Source of the DNA: Zhengitettix transpicula
Lineage: Eukaryota > Arthropoda > Insecta > Orthoptera > Tetrigidae
Assembly (NCBI GenBank): GCA_037074705.1
Contig: CM073590.1
Coordinates: 95,224,947 to 95,288,946, forward strand
Length of the DNA stretch: 64,000 nt
Reading direction: 5' to 3'
The position numbers and the translations under genes were made by a program. Under the pieces are notes generated by a model, which saw only the letters and a program-made list of their open reading frames with translations, did no database searches and had not been told where the DNA came from. Positions 22,595-35,002 of this stretch are shown piece after piece. Every line of letters starts with the position of its first letter. Positions within the stretch are counted from its first letter, which is position 1.

Positions 22595-24490
22595 AATACC
22601 CCTCTTATCGATAATTATTGTTTTAGGAATTTAGATTAAACATGTTATTAAATTTTATTAAACAAAACAATTTTATTAATCTGGAATACAACCCAAGAAA
22701 ATCTCTTTATATTTTTTATATCTTTTTACCTCAACAATTAAATTACACTAATAATCCAGTTACATTTTATAAATCAGACTCTGTACCCCAGGGTCTTTAC
22801 TGGGTTGATAAGGAAACGGAAAACTAAAATTTACAATTTAAACAATGCAATTAAATAAAATGAAAACGAAATCTGATTACCCTTATTTAACAATTTACAG
22901 AATTTATTACTGAATGTCTACTTACAATTTTATTTGGGTTTTTCAGGAATGCATTTTAATCTACAATGCCCTTCTGTGCACAGACTTTTACACACGCTTC
23001 AATTTGACCGAATATTTGTCACCGGCGCTAAATGTTCTGTTTGTTTGAAATATTTCGAAATGACCAATAATGTTTATCTCCTAGCTTTCTTCTTTTCTCT
23101 CAAACAATCATCGATTAACTCCTTCCATAAAGTCAGTAAACCACCATTTATTTACACTTCAGCATCTATTCCTATTTTCCACTGCTACAGACTTAACGTC
23201 CTCCTCTTTTGAGGTCTATAGTCCAGCACTTTTATGTCTTTCTCGTTCAGATTCTGGCACCACACTCCACGTCCATCTCCTCCCAACTCTGACACCACAC
23301 TAACTTTTCTATGCACTTCCCCCTCTCCAGAATATTCCTTTTTTTTCACAGTTTTTTTGTTTCCACGTTCGCCAAACAAACACCAACTGTTGGCTTTCTC
23401 ACGCTCCGAGAGCCCCTCAATACAATGAAAATAAACATTTCCTTTTAATATAATTGTGTGTTCACAAATCTTCTGTCATTATGCCATTAGGGTTTCGTCC
23501 CGATGTCTGTCAAAACCATTAGCTCTAAGAGCCGCTAAACGTCCAATTATAGTCCTCCCCTTCTCGAAGAATCGCTTATCCATAATTTTATTAGTATCTT
23601 TTTGTATGTACAAACCACTCAAGAATCCCCAGTCTGAGTTGGTAAACAAATCTGCTGAAATAAGAACAAAATTTATGTCCTTCTTAACTGGGTATTACAA
23701 CATCTAATAGCTGGCCCAGAACAATATCAAACGCCACTGAATATTTGTAAACAATGATATGAATCAAATTAGGTTTTATTTTTAAGTTTTAATTATTCCA
23801 TCAACGAACGGGAAAAAAATACTTCTGATAACAACAACACTGAACGGCCAATTACGAGACAGCAGAGTGCCCTTTGTATCAGTGTATTAGTGCTCTACGT
23901 ATGCTAGGTGAAATCTGTAGGTAAAAAAAAATGGTAAAATGTGTTCTTGGTCCCGTGACTGACAATTTTTGTTTTTTACCGTTCGCGCATAGTTACAAGC
24001 CTGACAGACCGTAATTTGTGCTTAGTTTAACAACTGCACGAGTTACGTCGTAAAGTATACCACTTTCATTCCCACAGTGAGAGACTGAAAACATTTCGTG
24101 CATCAAGACCTTGTTCCTTCATCCTCGTAAGGTCTTTCTTAGCACGATATTACATGAGTGGCTCGCCGCACGGTGTCTTTAAGCACGGCGCCAACACGAT
24201 ACTCAAGTCACAAAGTCTGACGCTTCTCGATGTAGTTGTGTATGTACGTGACAAGGTGCTGGATTTTCTTATGTGGCTCATTCACGAAGAAAGGCACTAG
24301 CATTTGTCTTTATTTATTCCAGATTTAGTCTGAAACTTTTTACTCACATCAGCCAGATGAAATTCTTAGTAGTAATAGTAGTAGTAGAGCAGAGATTGCT
24401 AACTGTGAGATAATTTACATTTAAGAACAGCCAACTTCTTTTAAATATAGAGATAATTAATAACGATGTCATATTGCTCTTTACGGTACT
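22593..24490. other. Unassigned DNA
   Basis: No gene or element recognised. About 23220-23430 is pyrimidine-rich on the plus strand. Short open frames at 22934-23212 and 23456-23707 lack known motifs. Confidence 0.45.
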
Positions 24491-24491
24491 A

Positions 24492-24570
24492 CTAGCTGTA
24501 CGACACGTTCGCTACAGCGTTGCGTATGACCCCTGTTTGAGTTTTTAAAGTGATTTAGAAGATGTAATGT
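24492..24570 (-). mobile_element. Helitron-like 3' end fragment
   Basis: On the minus strand the sequence ends 'tcgtacagCTAG' followed by T at 24491, with a possible GCT...AGC hairpin upstream. CTAG-T with a hairpin is the form of a Helitron 3' end. Only about 80 bases remain, and a SINE has inserted next to it. Confidence 0.4.
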
Positions 24571-24797
24571 AATTCTCAGCTGCCGACCTCCTGTGGTGTA
24601 GGGGTCAGCGTGGCTGCATCACATCTCAGAGGTCCCGTGTTGGAATCCCGGCGGTGGCATGGGCATTTGTGTGCGTGAGAGAAACTCGTCAAATCAGTCC
24701 GCCGACACGGTAAAATGAGTTCCCATACTAAGTCGCTAATAACCAGAGCTGTTGATGCGGCTGTAAATAAATCAATTAAAAAACAAATTCTCAGCTG
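24571..24797 (+). repeat. tRNA-related SINE (family S1) with perfect target duplication
   Basis: The 12-base sequence 'aattctcagctg' flanks the insertion at 24571-24582 and 24786-24797. Between them the SINE begins 'ccgacctcctgtggtgtagg', which has an A-box-like stretch, carries a B-box-like 'ggtcccgtgttggaatccc' at about 24631, and ends in an A-rich tail 'aataaatcaattaaaaaac'. The perfect duplication indicates a relatively young insertion. Confidence 0.8.
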
Positions 24798-25202
24798 TTT
24801 GCCTTAGGTGTGGGAATTAGTCGTGATGTTGGCTAAAGTGCTTGCTGACGGAGTCAAAGGCTGAGCCACGGTACCACAACTGTGTACAGGTTGCTAATTG
24901 TGTTCCACCCCTCGACGGCGCCCAATAATAGTGGTGGCACGCATATTACCCACACAATGTCATTGTGAAACCGCGGCCGCAATAAAAGTGCTCGGTGGCA
25001 AGTATCTGTCAGCTGGTGTGCAGTTCATAAATCCCTAACAACACCATAGACACCTGTTCCCCTGGCTCTCATCTCAACTATTCCATGTACATCGCTTGTT
25101 AGAAATGTTACTATTAAATAAATTAAAATTTCGACATGCATATTATTGAAAAAAAAAAGTTTAAATCGACTGACAAATTATCTAATCCAATATGTATAAT
25201 AC
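24798..25202. other. Unassigned DNA
   Basis: Moderately GC-rich from 24800 to 25060, with a NotI-like 'gcggccgc' site, but no open frame. Confidence 0.45.
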
Positions 25203-25290
25203 GTTCGCGTTTCCAACCGGGTCAAAAATTTATTAATACACAACGTTTCAATGGCGTGCTCTGCCTTCATTGGCAGGTGAATTGCGATTA
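25203..25290 (-). ncRNA. Hammerhead-like motif, Penelope-type
   Basis: On the minus strand the order is 'cacctg', an AATGA-like block, a possible stem (GGCAGAGCACGCC) and 'gaaacgttgtg', then, past an A/T spacer, 'ggttggaaacgcg', a block shared with the 18.5-kb foldback. The first core box is altered by an insertion. Confidence 0.4.
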
Positions 25291-26509
25291 GTTGTGTTAC
25301 AGGTAAGCAATTATTTGAGGGTAATAATTTCAGAGATTAATTATTATGATTAATATGATATACATAATATGATAATATTTTGAATAAATTGTTATGGGTG
25401 GTAAATTACATTTTATTTTGTGTAATAGTAATAAAAACAGAATAAAAACAATATTTTTTAGTTCTTAAATGCTCGGTCTATAAAAAATGTAAGTTTCGAT
25501 TATTTTGAATTTATATAAAATTAATGTTTAATAATAAATAAGATGAAACAAAATAATAGGTTTACTTTTTGTGTGCTATATTTACATATATATTATATAT
25601 ACAGAAAAGTTAGTATTATTGTTTTTTATATTATTTTATATTTTAGAAAACGAATTGGTACCAAATAATTTTATAGAAAAAGGTTTTCAAACAGGACTAA
25701 AAATAATTATTATGTAGATTATAGACCTAATACAAATAGCAACAATTAAATTTTAAGATAATTATTATGCATATTATAGACATATAACAAAAATTAAATT
25801 TTATGCAGGAGTCGTGTCCGTCGACCTGTGTAATTAAAATAGTGAGTAGTGTGAGGTTATTGTGCAATTTAGCAAATTATTAACACTAGTGTAGTAAAAT
25901 TATTTATAAACTAAATGTTATATATATATATATATATATATATATAAGTAAAATAAATATAAAGATCATCTCTCTCATAAATTTCTGGCCTTCCAAAAAC
26001 TTGAAAAACAAAACGAAGTGACTAACACCCCAACAAAATTAAGAGATGAAAGGATCATCCTATATGTGAAACTGCTCATTCCAGAATAGATAACATACTC
26101 TAGATTTTTCCTTAGAATTATTGAACTATGTATGGGAAAAAATACGTTTATCTATTGGTATAAAACGAAGCATGTAAGTAAAATTCATTTTAGGCTATTG
26201 TTATAATAATTTCTTAAGTTAAATTCAACCATTGAACGATTTTTATTAACAATATCTCTACTTTCAGTTATATTTATATACATGCTATTAATGAAGACGT
26301 TTGCCCTGAGTAACTTAATTGTTTTGAAATTACACAAAATATTCAAGTAAATGTTTTTATTTCTCTTTTTTGTATCAATGCCCTTCGTTGTTTGTTAATA
26401 TTGACATGTGTGCAGAAATATATTCTTATCCACCTTTACTTTAACATGTCATTATAAGTATTTAATAGTAATGTTTAAACGAAGTCTTTTATTTCTTCAT
26501 TCATTTTTC
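25291..26509. other. Unassigned, very AT-rich DNA
   Basis: The stretch holds an (AT)n tract at 25920-25946 and no recognisable gene or element. Confidence 0.5.
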
Positions 26510-26650
26510 TTTGTCGCACCCAAACTGTTTTCCCACAAACCGAGGCCCCTCGTCTTGCTTCGAGAGATCTATGTTCCGAGGTCGCAGTAGTCAGGAAGAG
26601 TTGTTCGCTGTTCCCACTGGAAAAATTGGCCAGCTGCCTCATGGTAACGA
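26510..26650 (+). repeat. Diverged family A fragment (subfamily)
   Basis: The central part of family A is recognisable: 'ttcccacaaaccgagg', 'gagagatctatgttccgagg', 'gttgttcgctgttcccactgg' and 'ggccagctgcctcatgg'. It differs consistently from the main copies, and the same variants recur at 27.7-27.9 kb. It suggests a second subfamily. Confidence 0.6.
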
Positions 26651-27018
26651 ATAGTTTCAATGTGTTCATTGTTTTCTCCTCTCCTCTCATCGTTCTTAAA
26701 ATAATCTTAGTTTGATATTCGAGTTTTATCTTGGATCAGTACAGCTGTCATAGGTCTTTTAATACTTCGTATAAACGCATATCTTTTTTACATTAACACA
26801 AAAAATTGCAGATGGTGTCTCTAGAAATTGCAGCAATACTTTTACATTGTTTTGCGTAACAAAGAATTATCAGCCTCAAATTTCTTGCCTTATTTACGGG
26901 TATACTGACATATAGTGTCCAAAGATTTATAATACTTCAGTATGGATCGAATAATGGTCATTAAGAAATCATACAAATAACAAAAAGACAATAGTATTTA
27001 TTCTAATATTATATACAA
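26651..27018. other. Unassigned AT-rich DNA
   Basis: Nothing recognised. Confidence 0.5.
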
Positions 27019-27409
27019 CTATCTTAGTGCCCGGAATTGTCCGAGTTGTCATGCGACATCCATAACCCCGGATTCGACTTCAATCTAGGTAGTTTTCGAG
27101 TTAGTTTTAAGTAATGTCCCTCCACCCGTACCCCATATGGTGCTCCAGTGCGATACCAAAAGGAGTTGAAATTATACACTATCAATTGGGCCCGAAAAAT
27201 ATTTATTTAACGCAAATATCGGCTGTTTTAGTATGTTTGAAAATTTTACATCCGCTCCAGGGGGTGGTAGTCGTGTCTCACCCTCCTTCCCAGTGTTTTC
27301 GATTCGAAAGGAACACGTCTACGAAATTCGGTCGAATTTTCTCCGGGTGTAGATTTGTATGCGGAACATACAAACACACAAACAATTTATTATTATAGTT
27401 AGTAAAAGA
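27019..27409 (-). mobile_element. Non-autonomous Helitron-like element, short copy
   Basis: On the minus strand it starts TC after A at 27409 ('TCTTTTACTAACTATAA') and shares 'ttccgcatacaaatctacac', 'gagaaaattcgaccgaattt' and 'gttatggatgtcgc' with the 3.4-kb element. The 3' end reads ATAG where CTAG is expected. It holds one monomer only. Confidence 0.55.
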
Positions 27410-27684
27410 TAGTATTATATATAAGTATAAAACAGAGTAATGAAACATCTGATCTATAAGCTGAGTAAGTGTCTGGAGTGATAGAGGAGGTCTTATTCTA
27501 TAAGTAGAATATTTTAAGATGAAAACTATCAATTTTTAAAACTTTTTTAATTAACAATGAGAATTAATAATATTCTATGAGTCAATGTGTTAGCTTAAGA
27601 GACAGAAAAAGAATAAAGTGTAAGCAGGCTATATGTAGGGTAATCCAGTTTTAGGGATTGTTTAAAATTAATTCAGGAAAAACC
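27410..27684. other. Unassigned AT-rich DNA
   Basis: Nothing recognised. Confidence 0.5.
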
Positions 27685-27875
27685 CTCGAAAACCTGCATC
27701 CGTTAGGCCGGGATTTTGGTACTGTTCTAGTCCCTTCCGATGGCGGAGAAGGGTTTGCTACGGGCACGCTGTATTCCATTCTCCGTGCATCCACCATGAG
27801 GCAGCTGGCCAATTTTTCCAGTGGGAACAGAGAACAACTCTTCCTGACTACTGCGACCTCGGAACATAGATATCT
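27685..27875 (-). repeat. Diverged family A fragment (subfamily)
   Basis: Read on the minus strand it covers 'atatctatgttccgaggtcg', 'tgttctctgttcccactgg', 'ggccagctgcctcatgg' and part of the region leading to 'ttttcctg'. It shares the subfamily differences of the copy at 26.5 kb. Confidence 0.6.
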
Positions 27876-28690
27876 ATTCTCCTTGGACTTGCGGCAATAT
27901 ATGAGTTATTTTGAAAACTAACTAATTGACTCCGACATGACTAATACAATAACTGAAATAATCTTTTCGAGTTAAAAAAAACTGTCAGCGCGGTGCAAAG
28001 AGTAATTTATAGAATATATTTCCTCTAATAATGAAATAAATTAGGTGTAGAATATTCCGAATAAGTTGATATACTATAATCTATAACTTATATCATTAGT
28101 ACTAAACACTGCTTCACACCCGGAGTTTGTTATGAACTGAGTCAGTTGAAGTAAAAGTAAGAAGGTGAGGAATCAGCAATTACGAATTATAAATCACACT
28201 TTAATGAATGCCATATCAATTTTATCTATAAAGTAGGATGAAATAATTCCTATATATGTATTAATGTCGGCTCATTCTTAAAAATTACGGAAAATACTAC
28301 AAAATGAAGATGATCACTTAATTTTGCTTTAATTGACAGAGACACAGTAAAGAATCAAAATAAAATAAAGCAGTATTGTTTCGTAATAGTTTCCTGATTG
28401 GTTGTGTAAGAAAGGAGGGATTCTAGAAACCATTGTTTAGTGGTTTCAATTGTACATGAAAAATTGTGAAACAAGAAGTATGTCGCGTTTTGGAGAATAA
28501 ATGCAATCGGAAGGTCTATTTAGTGGCTGTATTGAGGCATTTTTGACGCATTTTTTCTACTTAGATAGTTGAATATGTCATTATGGTATTGGCATTATAG
28601 TTTACTTCTATATATCGTATTCGGAATTCAGATTCTTCCATAAATTTTTGTACTGAATAGAAGTAGTGGGATAAGAAAAATGAAGTCTGC
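27876..28690. other. Unassigned AT-rich DNA
   Basis: Nothing recognised. Confidence 0.5.
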
Positions 28691-28699
28691 ATAACTTTA

Positions 28700-29420
28700 A
28701 ATTTATTTTGGTTGAATTATTTGTGGTAGGCTGTTAAAGATAGAAAGGCCTAAATTATGGACCCTATTCAGTGCAATTGTTAATTATTTGCATTTTTTTT
28801 GTATAGATGCTGATTGTTTCTTGTGTGAAGTAATGAATATCTGAATTGTTAATAATTAAAAGCCTATTTGAAACCACAAATTGCGTGAATAAAAAATGTA
28901 TTTACACGCCAGAATGAAAACACTCGAATTTTTTAAGAGACCTGCCTGACAAATTGTTCGGGCAACCTTGTCTTTGTCTGTTTAATTTCCCTAGAATATA
29001 GTTCCATATGACAAAACAGAAAGAAAAAAATGCAAATTAAACTAGTTTTAAAATATTTATTTAATGAATGATAAATTATAAAACCTTTTTTAATCCTGAA
29101 ATAATATAAAACAGGAGCTTTCGGTTTTATCCTTTATTTTATAATAAGAGATGAATATGGCTTAGGAATAAGTCGAAAGCTCAGGTTTTATATTATTTGA
29201 GGACTATACGTTTATTAATGTATCATACATTTTATCAAAATTACTTTATCCTGAATTTCTACAATAATTGTTAATTAATTCATTAATATGATCAGTCCAA
29301 TTTAATTCATTATTCAGCAGGAGATTTGTAAATTTATATTATTGACAGTGTTGTAGAGATTGTAAAGTTGTGTTGTGATTTTGAAAGTGCATTGTTAATT
29401 GTAAAGCCATTTTACAGAAC
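28700..29420 (-). mobile_element. LINE 3' fragment, family L2 (this window's second LINE family)
   Basis: The sequence matches the 47.3-48.0-kb fragment in order and strand. Shared plus-strand blocks are 'gttaaagatagaaaggcct', 'tgtttcttgtg', 'ccttgtctttg', 'agaatatagttccatatgac' and 'taaactagtttt'. On the minus strand 'NLLLNNELNWTDHINEL' is the RT thumb block (FLG...W..HI) seen in many LINEs. Stops are frequent. A small foldback (29099-29203) is inserted in it. Confidence 0.55.
29099..29203. repeat. Small foldback inside the LINE fragment
   Basis: 'aataatataaaacaggagct' plus 'ttcgg' on the left has its inverse ('cgaaagctcaggttttatat' plus 'tattt') on the right, with about 50 bases between. 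It looks like a tiny inverted-repeat insertion. Confidence 0.6.
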
Positions 29421-30219
29421 CCCAATTTAAAAAGCATAATGCTTATTAAATTAAAGGACCCGATAAAAGTATGTATCTTGAACGGTATATAACATTTCAC
29501 GACTTTCACTTTCCAGCTTCTGGATAAGCTCAGGGGTCTCCCGCTTGGGCCACGCGGTTTGTGTAATTGCTGCTCCAAAACCTGCTCAGTCTCCAAAATA
29601 TACTACAAGAAATTCTCTGATTGTAAACGTCCTCTCGAAACAAAGGAATACTGAAATTTATATATATTTTTATGCAAAATTTGTATCCTCCTTACATGTG
29701 CTTCGCCTGTTCCGATCCACGTGGTTTGATAAATAAACTTTCGCAAAGGAGCTCGGAATAGGAAGTGTACCAGTTCATTTAGAAGTGCCTGACTTAAAGC
29801 AGCCAAAATCGTAAGAGAACCGCCTGAGTGTAACAACTGATAATATACATCGAGTCTGCCAGGTTGTGAACAGTCTGAAACGGATGAGTGTCAGGTATGG
29901 CAGTCGCTGTTGGACTCGTTCGTGAGTCAGTTGGAGCTCCCAGTGACTCACAGCAGGGGGAGCTTCCCTACGCCAGCTGCCGAGGTCGCTCTGCATTCAA
30001 ATACATTTGCAAACATCACTTCCTTCCTTTTCAAGGCTTTGTAACCAACACTGGTGCAATGCTCGAGACTATTAGATAGCATGATAATAATATCAAAAAA
30101 CTATTTGGACCTAGATCGTAAATTGGAGATTCCATAAATGCTTTCCGTTCTACATTATTTAATGTCACTCACTAGTTTCAAAAGTGTTCCACGGCTCAAA
30201 GGCTTTGTCACTGCTGATT
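29421..30219. other. Unassigned DNA
   Basis: 29470-30060 is GC-richer with overlapping short frames on both strands (63-85 codons). No motif is recognisable. Confidence 0.45.
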
Positions 30220-30224
30220 GAATA

Positions 30225-30372
30225 TTTTTAATTTAATAATTATACTCATCTGTCCTATTTTAATTTTACGATAAATAAATATATTGGCCTTATGTCAGAA
30301 AAAATTAGTAAAGCAATAGATACAAATATTTCACAACGTGTTGACGCTAATGTAGAACTTTCTCAGGTGTAC
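30225..30372 (-). ncRNA. Hammerhead-like motif, Penelope-type, diverged
   Basis: On the minus strand 'cacctgagaaa', a variable stretch and 'gcgtcaacacgttgtgaaat' follow the order of the better motifs. GAAA reads CAAC, so the copy would be inactive. Confidence 0.35.
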
Positions 30373-30587
30373 AATTGGATAATTTACGACTTGTATTATT
30401 AATTTTTTTTTTGTATACACTGACAAGTTTTTCCGATAGGGACTGCCAAAAAATTTTCCTCTAAATTTATTTACGTAAAACATAATATTTTGACACATAT
30501 TAATTTTAATAATATGCTAAAACGACCATTATAACACACAAAATTAAAAAAGAAACACTTAAAATAAGTAAATTTAATTTTAAAAGA

Positions 30588-30640
30588 GCCAGACGTTTTG
30601 ACGCGGTTTAGCGTTATTTTCTTACAGCGAATAATTTAAG
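30588..30640 (-). ncRNA. Hammerhead-like motif, Penelope-type, diverged
   Basis: On the minus strand 'ctgtaagaaa', a possible stem and 'cgtcaaaacgtctggctc' repeat the pattern. Both core boxes carry changes. Confidence 0.35.
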
Positions 30641-33600
30641 GCTGTCGTTGAACAACAAACTAAAATCACAAATAAAAACTAACAACCAAACAACTTAAAA
30701 AATACATAATATAACTTGTTTTTATATATTTTCTTTTAAGTTCTTTGGCTCTTAGTTTTTTTTTGGAATCAGAAATTTGTACTTTATTTGACATCATATA
30801 ACCCACATATAACGGCTTAGCATCATATACGGGCTAGAAACTTCCATCGTGTTTTCCGAAATCTATCACGGGAACCGGTCAGACATTTTTATTGCACTTA
30901 ACACTTTTGCCAACCAACATAAGTTTTTGTACGGTAACTGATAACTCCACAGCACGTAATTGACAATTACTGCATTTATACTTTCCTTTTTATTTTGCCC
31001 ATTGCGAAATATATTTAGAAAACAATCTCTGTATAATAACTCAAAAATAGATGTTTAAAGGATTCAGAAGGCTTTAAATTCATTTTCTTGCACAAATCAA
31101 ATTTCTTCTTGACAGCCGTCAATGTTTATTTATTAAGAAATATTCACACACACTAGATTAACTCAAATTTTTGTGGTATTAAGAACAGCAAGGATTTTTT
31201 CAATCTTAACGAATAAAAGACAGTTATAAATGACACTTTTATTACATACTAATTTAACAATTCATTTTTGGAGTGTGTTAACTGAAAAATAAAACCAATT
31301 ATACGAAACCATTAGTTATTTCACTGACTTTCATTTGTATTTTTCCACTTGAAATAAACTATTTTAACTATGAAATATTATATAGATATCTTTATATAAA
31401 GATATATAAAGATTTTATATGAAAATATAATGCAGTCAATGACTAGTTTCAGTATTTGTACCTTCCTTCACTAATTACCGCCAAATGTTAAAACTATTTG
31501 GCATAACATGTATAATAATTCCGCTAAATTTGAAACTTTTCTGATACTCCTCTCGACAATCTAAACACTTAAGCGGTCATGACAAATGTTTCGTGTGAAG
31601 AGACATAAGATAACGTTAACAGTGTTTTAGTTTGTGAATTTGAGATTTTGCCGGTGGCTAAAATTATTCCAAAGCTGCTGAGCTTTCTTTTATTTTTGAC
31701 GGACTGTTTTGGAAATAAAATGGATTATAGAGGACCTTTTGTTTTATTTAATACAGTTATTTGCTTTCATTATGAATACTCGGCCATCTCCAATTTAGCC
31801 AGTACAAGTGTGTTGTCTGAATGGTAGTCTATTCGTCACTTAAACTGTAATGTATCATCACGTCATTTTAATAAATTTGAGGGAATTAAAACAAACTACT
31901 ATTTGAATGTACAAAATATACGAGTGAACAATTTATCTTCCCTCACCTTGATTTAATAGACTAGTAATGCTCCTTAATATATATATACATATATATTACA
32001 AAATTTACTATAATTTATTTTTTATATTAATTATTTAAAATTGCTTGAGTTCTTTAAATTAATAAGTTCAAAACAACACATTTATTAACACCATTTAAAA
32101 ATACAGATTATTGCTCAAAATTGTGAAATTAATTACAAACAAAATTGTAGAAGGTTGAAGCACAGTTAAAACACTTTTTCATCAGGAAGTTAAGTGGGCG
32201 TGCAGTAAAAATCTCCTGAAATTGCAGGCTGAACTCTACCGCAATAAAAACCTCACACTGAATATAAAGTAAATTGGCACACTCTTACTTTTACTGTTCT
32301 CTGTTCTCGAACCGGCGTACGGCAAGAAGGTAATATCTCTACAGCTGATCAAGGATTCTCGCGGAATTGCGTGTATCTTTGAAGCTTAACTTAGTAGTCG
32401 ACAAATATAATTTACGCTCCAATTCTCTTGATTGTCGCTTCCTATTATTAACTCACGTTTTCTATTATAGAAAACGTCGCGCACTTTTTTTTTTCATTCT
32501 TGATAAATTGCGCCATAAGTGAGAGTTCTATAATGAATCACAATGATTAAAACGTACATTTTAACAGTAACAAATAGAACTAATGCACAATAAAGAGTTT
32601 TCTATTATAAATATAATAAATCAATAGTAAAATACTAAATTTAAATATTCTGAATGAGTTAATACGCAGATAACAGATATAATTACAACACAAGTATTTG
32701 AAACTAACTTCCTTCATTCTTGAAGATTTAACAATAATGAAAATACACAAATCTAATTCACTTCATATATCGCAGTGATGTTCAATTGAAGTAAAAAATT
32801 TCCATTAAGATAATTGTTACATGTTAAGATTAGAATTCAATTTTTAAATACATAGTTAATGGAATGGTGTCTGGTATTTCCGACAATCTGAGCGATGCCA
32901 TATTATTAAATTGTCTGTGAAGATCATTTCAAACCAGCTCGACAGCAACTACCTATCATGGACAGTAATGATTCTGCAAGTATATTTAGTGTGAAGATGT
33001 ATTACTTTCCACACATATATATAACTTCGTTTCTGTGGCACGCCACATTATAATGCACTTGTACGCTTCCCTTGAGAATTCTGAACTCCCTCTGGCGTGG
33101 GCTGTGTTATAACTTGTTGCATAACCTTCCAGGCTTTTGTTAGGATGTAGTACGTACACTCGTATACCAGGAAACTAAGTTGTTGCTTTACCGGGAACTA
33201 AAATTATTAGTACGGATTTTGCCGATAACGGTTATACGCATTTCTGTTTAAGCAATAAACTTTGGACTTATGATTTCTACTCGATTCTCTTAAATCCTAA
33301 TTTCGTACCAACTAAATCTTTACTAAGTGGTTTATTTCTATTTATTTATTATCCAGTTGTGACTAAAACAACTCAGAGAATATCATTGTATATATATATA
33401 TAAACAACTATCCTGGTGAATTATTATTTTTTCTCCATATCACGGAATTTCTACAGACAGCTGAAGACAAAGTCTAGAAATTAACATTCATTTTTATGTC
33501 AATTAATTTGAATGATGGAATCAGGTAGCTTTATCCTTTAAAATCAATTTATATTAATTTTACAATAAATATAAAAAATTAGTTCATGTCAATTTATATG

Positions 33601-33879
33601 AATGACATTATCAGGTAATTTTATCCTTTTTTTGACTTTTATAAAAAATTCAATAAAGTTGTTTTTCTCTGTTTATAAACAGATACATTTTTTTATAAAC
33701 TTGAGTTTTCGTTTCCACAACATATTTGCTGTACAACTAAATTTAAAAAGTATTAATACTTAACACTGCAATTACATTTTCCAGGTTCGTCTTCTACATG
33801 TAAAATAATTGTAATTAAAATAATTATTTGTGATAACAACTTCATTATATTTTTGAACAGAGAGAAAAGTTATAATAAT
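30641..33879. other. Long unassigned AT-rich stretch
   Basis: I see no gene or known element across these 3.2 kb. Minor features are AT dinucleotide tracts near 31976-31997 and 33388-33402 and a 23-base near-perfect palindrome at 32454-32476. Confidence 0.5.
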
Positions 33880-34145
33880 TGTCGTGGTTTTCGCGTCCTT
33901 GGTCGATGAAGCGTGTCCGCATGTCTGGAAATATTGCCAGCAGACTTGATTTGTTTGCTGCGGAGGTCGAGGTTTCGAATCTCGACATGGCCCGTAAGTT
34001 TAATCTGCCTATTGTGACCGTAGTTTATGGGGCTGGGAGCATAGGGGAAGTCCCCGTCCTCGTGAATGGGGAAGGGAGCAGCTGAGATCCCCTATCCCGT
34101 ATCCCCTACCCTCATCCTCATAACCGTAGAAGAGCTACGTACTGC
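33880..34145 (+). repeat. tRNA-related SINE (family S2)
   Basis: A B-box-like 'ggtttcgaatctc' stands at 33971-33983 about 85 bases from the start. The rest is GC-rich, with 'ggaagtccccgtcctc' and a run of 'tatccc' repeats near 34090-34115. A 68-codon frame over it is only the translation of the SINE. No copy of this family is obvious elsewhere in the window. Confidence 0.5.
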
Positions 34146-35002
34146 GCTGCAGTAGACTTAAGCTGATTCGTTTATTTCATATTTTTATCGTACCAAGGGG
34201 AATTTTTCATTTACTATATTTCTCTATTCACTTTTTAAAGTAATGTTTTGCAGATTTAGACTTATAACTCGTATGTTTTCTGATAATGACATATTTAGTA
34301 TCTTGTGTTCAAGCTTCCATAAAACCATTAATTTCATTCAGTACATTGAATGTGATATAGTCTAGTAGCGAGTGCCTGAAACAGGAACATCTACATTTTC
34401 CACGATATGGTGGTTTGTCGGAAAAGAATCTGCACGCGTATAAGTACGTTCACACCTTAATTTGGGGTTTGCAATGTCAAGGTGCAGCATTATAATTCGT
34501 TGGTTAATTTACAAACGAACTGGTCCATTCCCTGAATGCCTGAGCTCAATCCTGTTTTGGTTATATATAAAAAATAACATTTTGAGAACTAAAATACACG
34601 ACACAATTGCTTTGCTTGAGAGCGCTTTGTGCAAATTCTGGCCATAAAAATATATGTCTAAAAAATATTTTAACGTATTTTAAAATACTTAAATATTTGA
34701 GCCTTTAAATTTTTATTTTTAAAATTTTTATGAAGTAATATTTTTAAAATTTGTCGCTAGAACATTATACTGTTCCATAGTGATATTTTAAAAACGAAGT
34801 TAGGATTTCTTAGCCATTTAGTTATTAAATTATATTCCTATACACACAATTTTCCCCATACGTGCTGCATTTATCGTTTGTAAGACATTATAATATCTAT
34901 ACTTAGTTAATCGTAAGTCATGCATAAAGATAACGATACACACGCCATTAAATAAATGAGTGAAATATATTTCGTTATTCCTAACTTACATTATTATTCT
35001 AG
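34146..35002. other. Unassigned AT-rich DNA, possible intron end
   Basis: No element recognised. The last bases 'acattattattctag' form a plausible branch/acceptor region for the exon candidate that follows. Confidence 0.4.

Noticed and set aside
33879..34085. 68-codon protein gene
   Set aside because: The frame lies wholly within a SINE with a polymerase III B box and has no protein-like motif.
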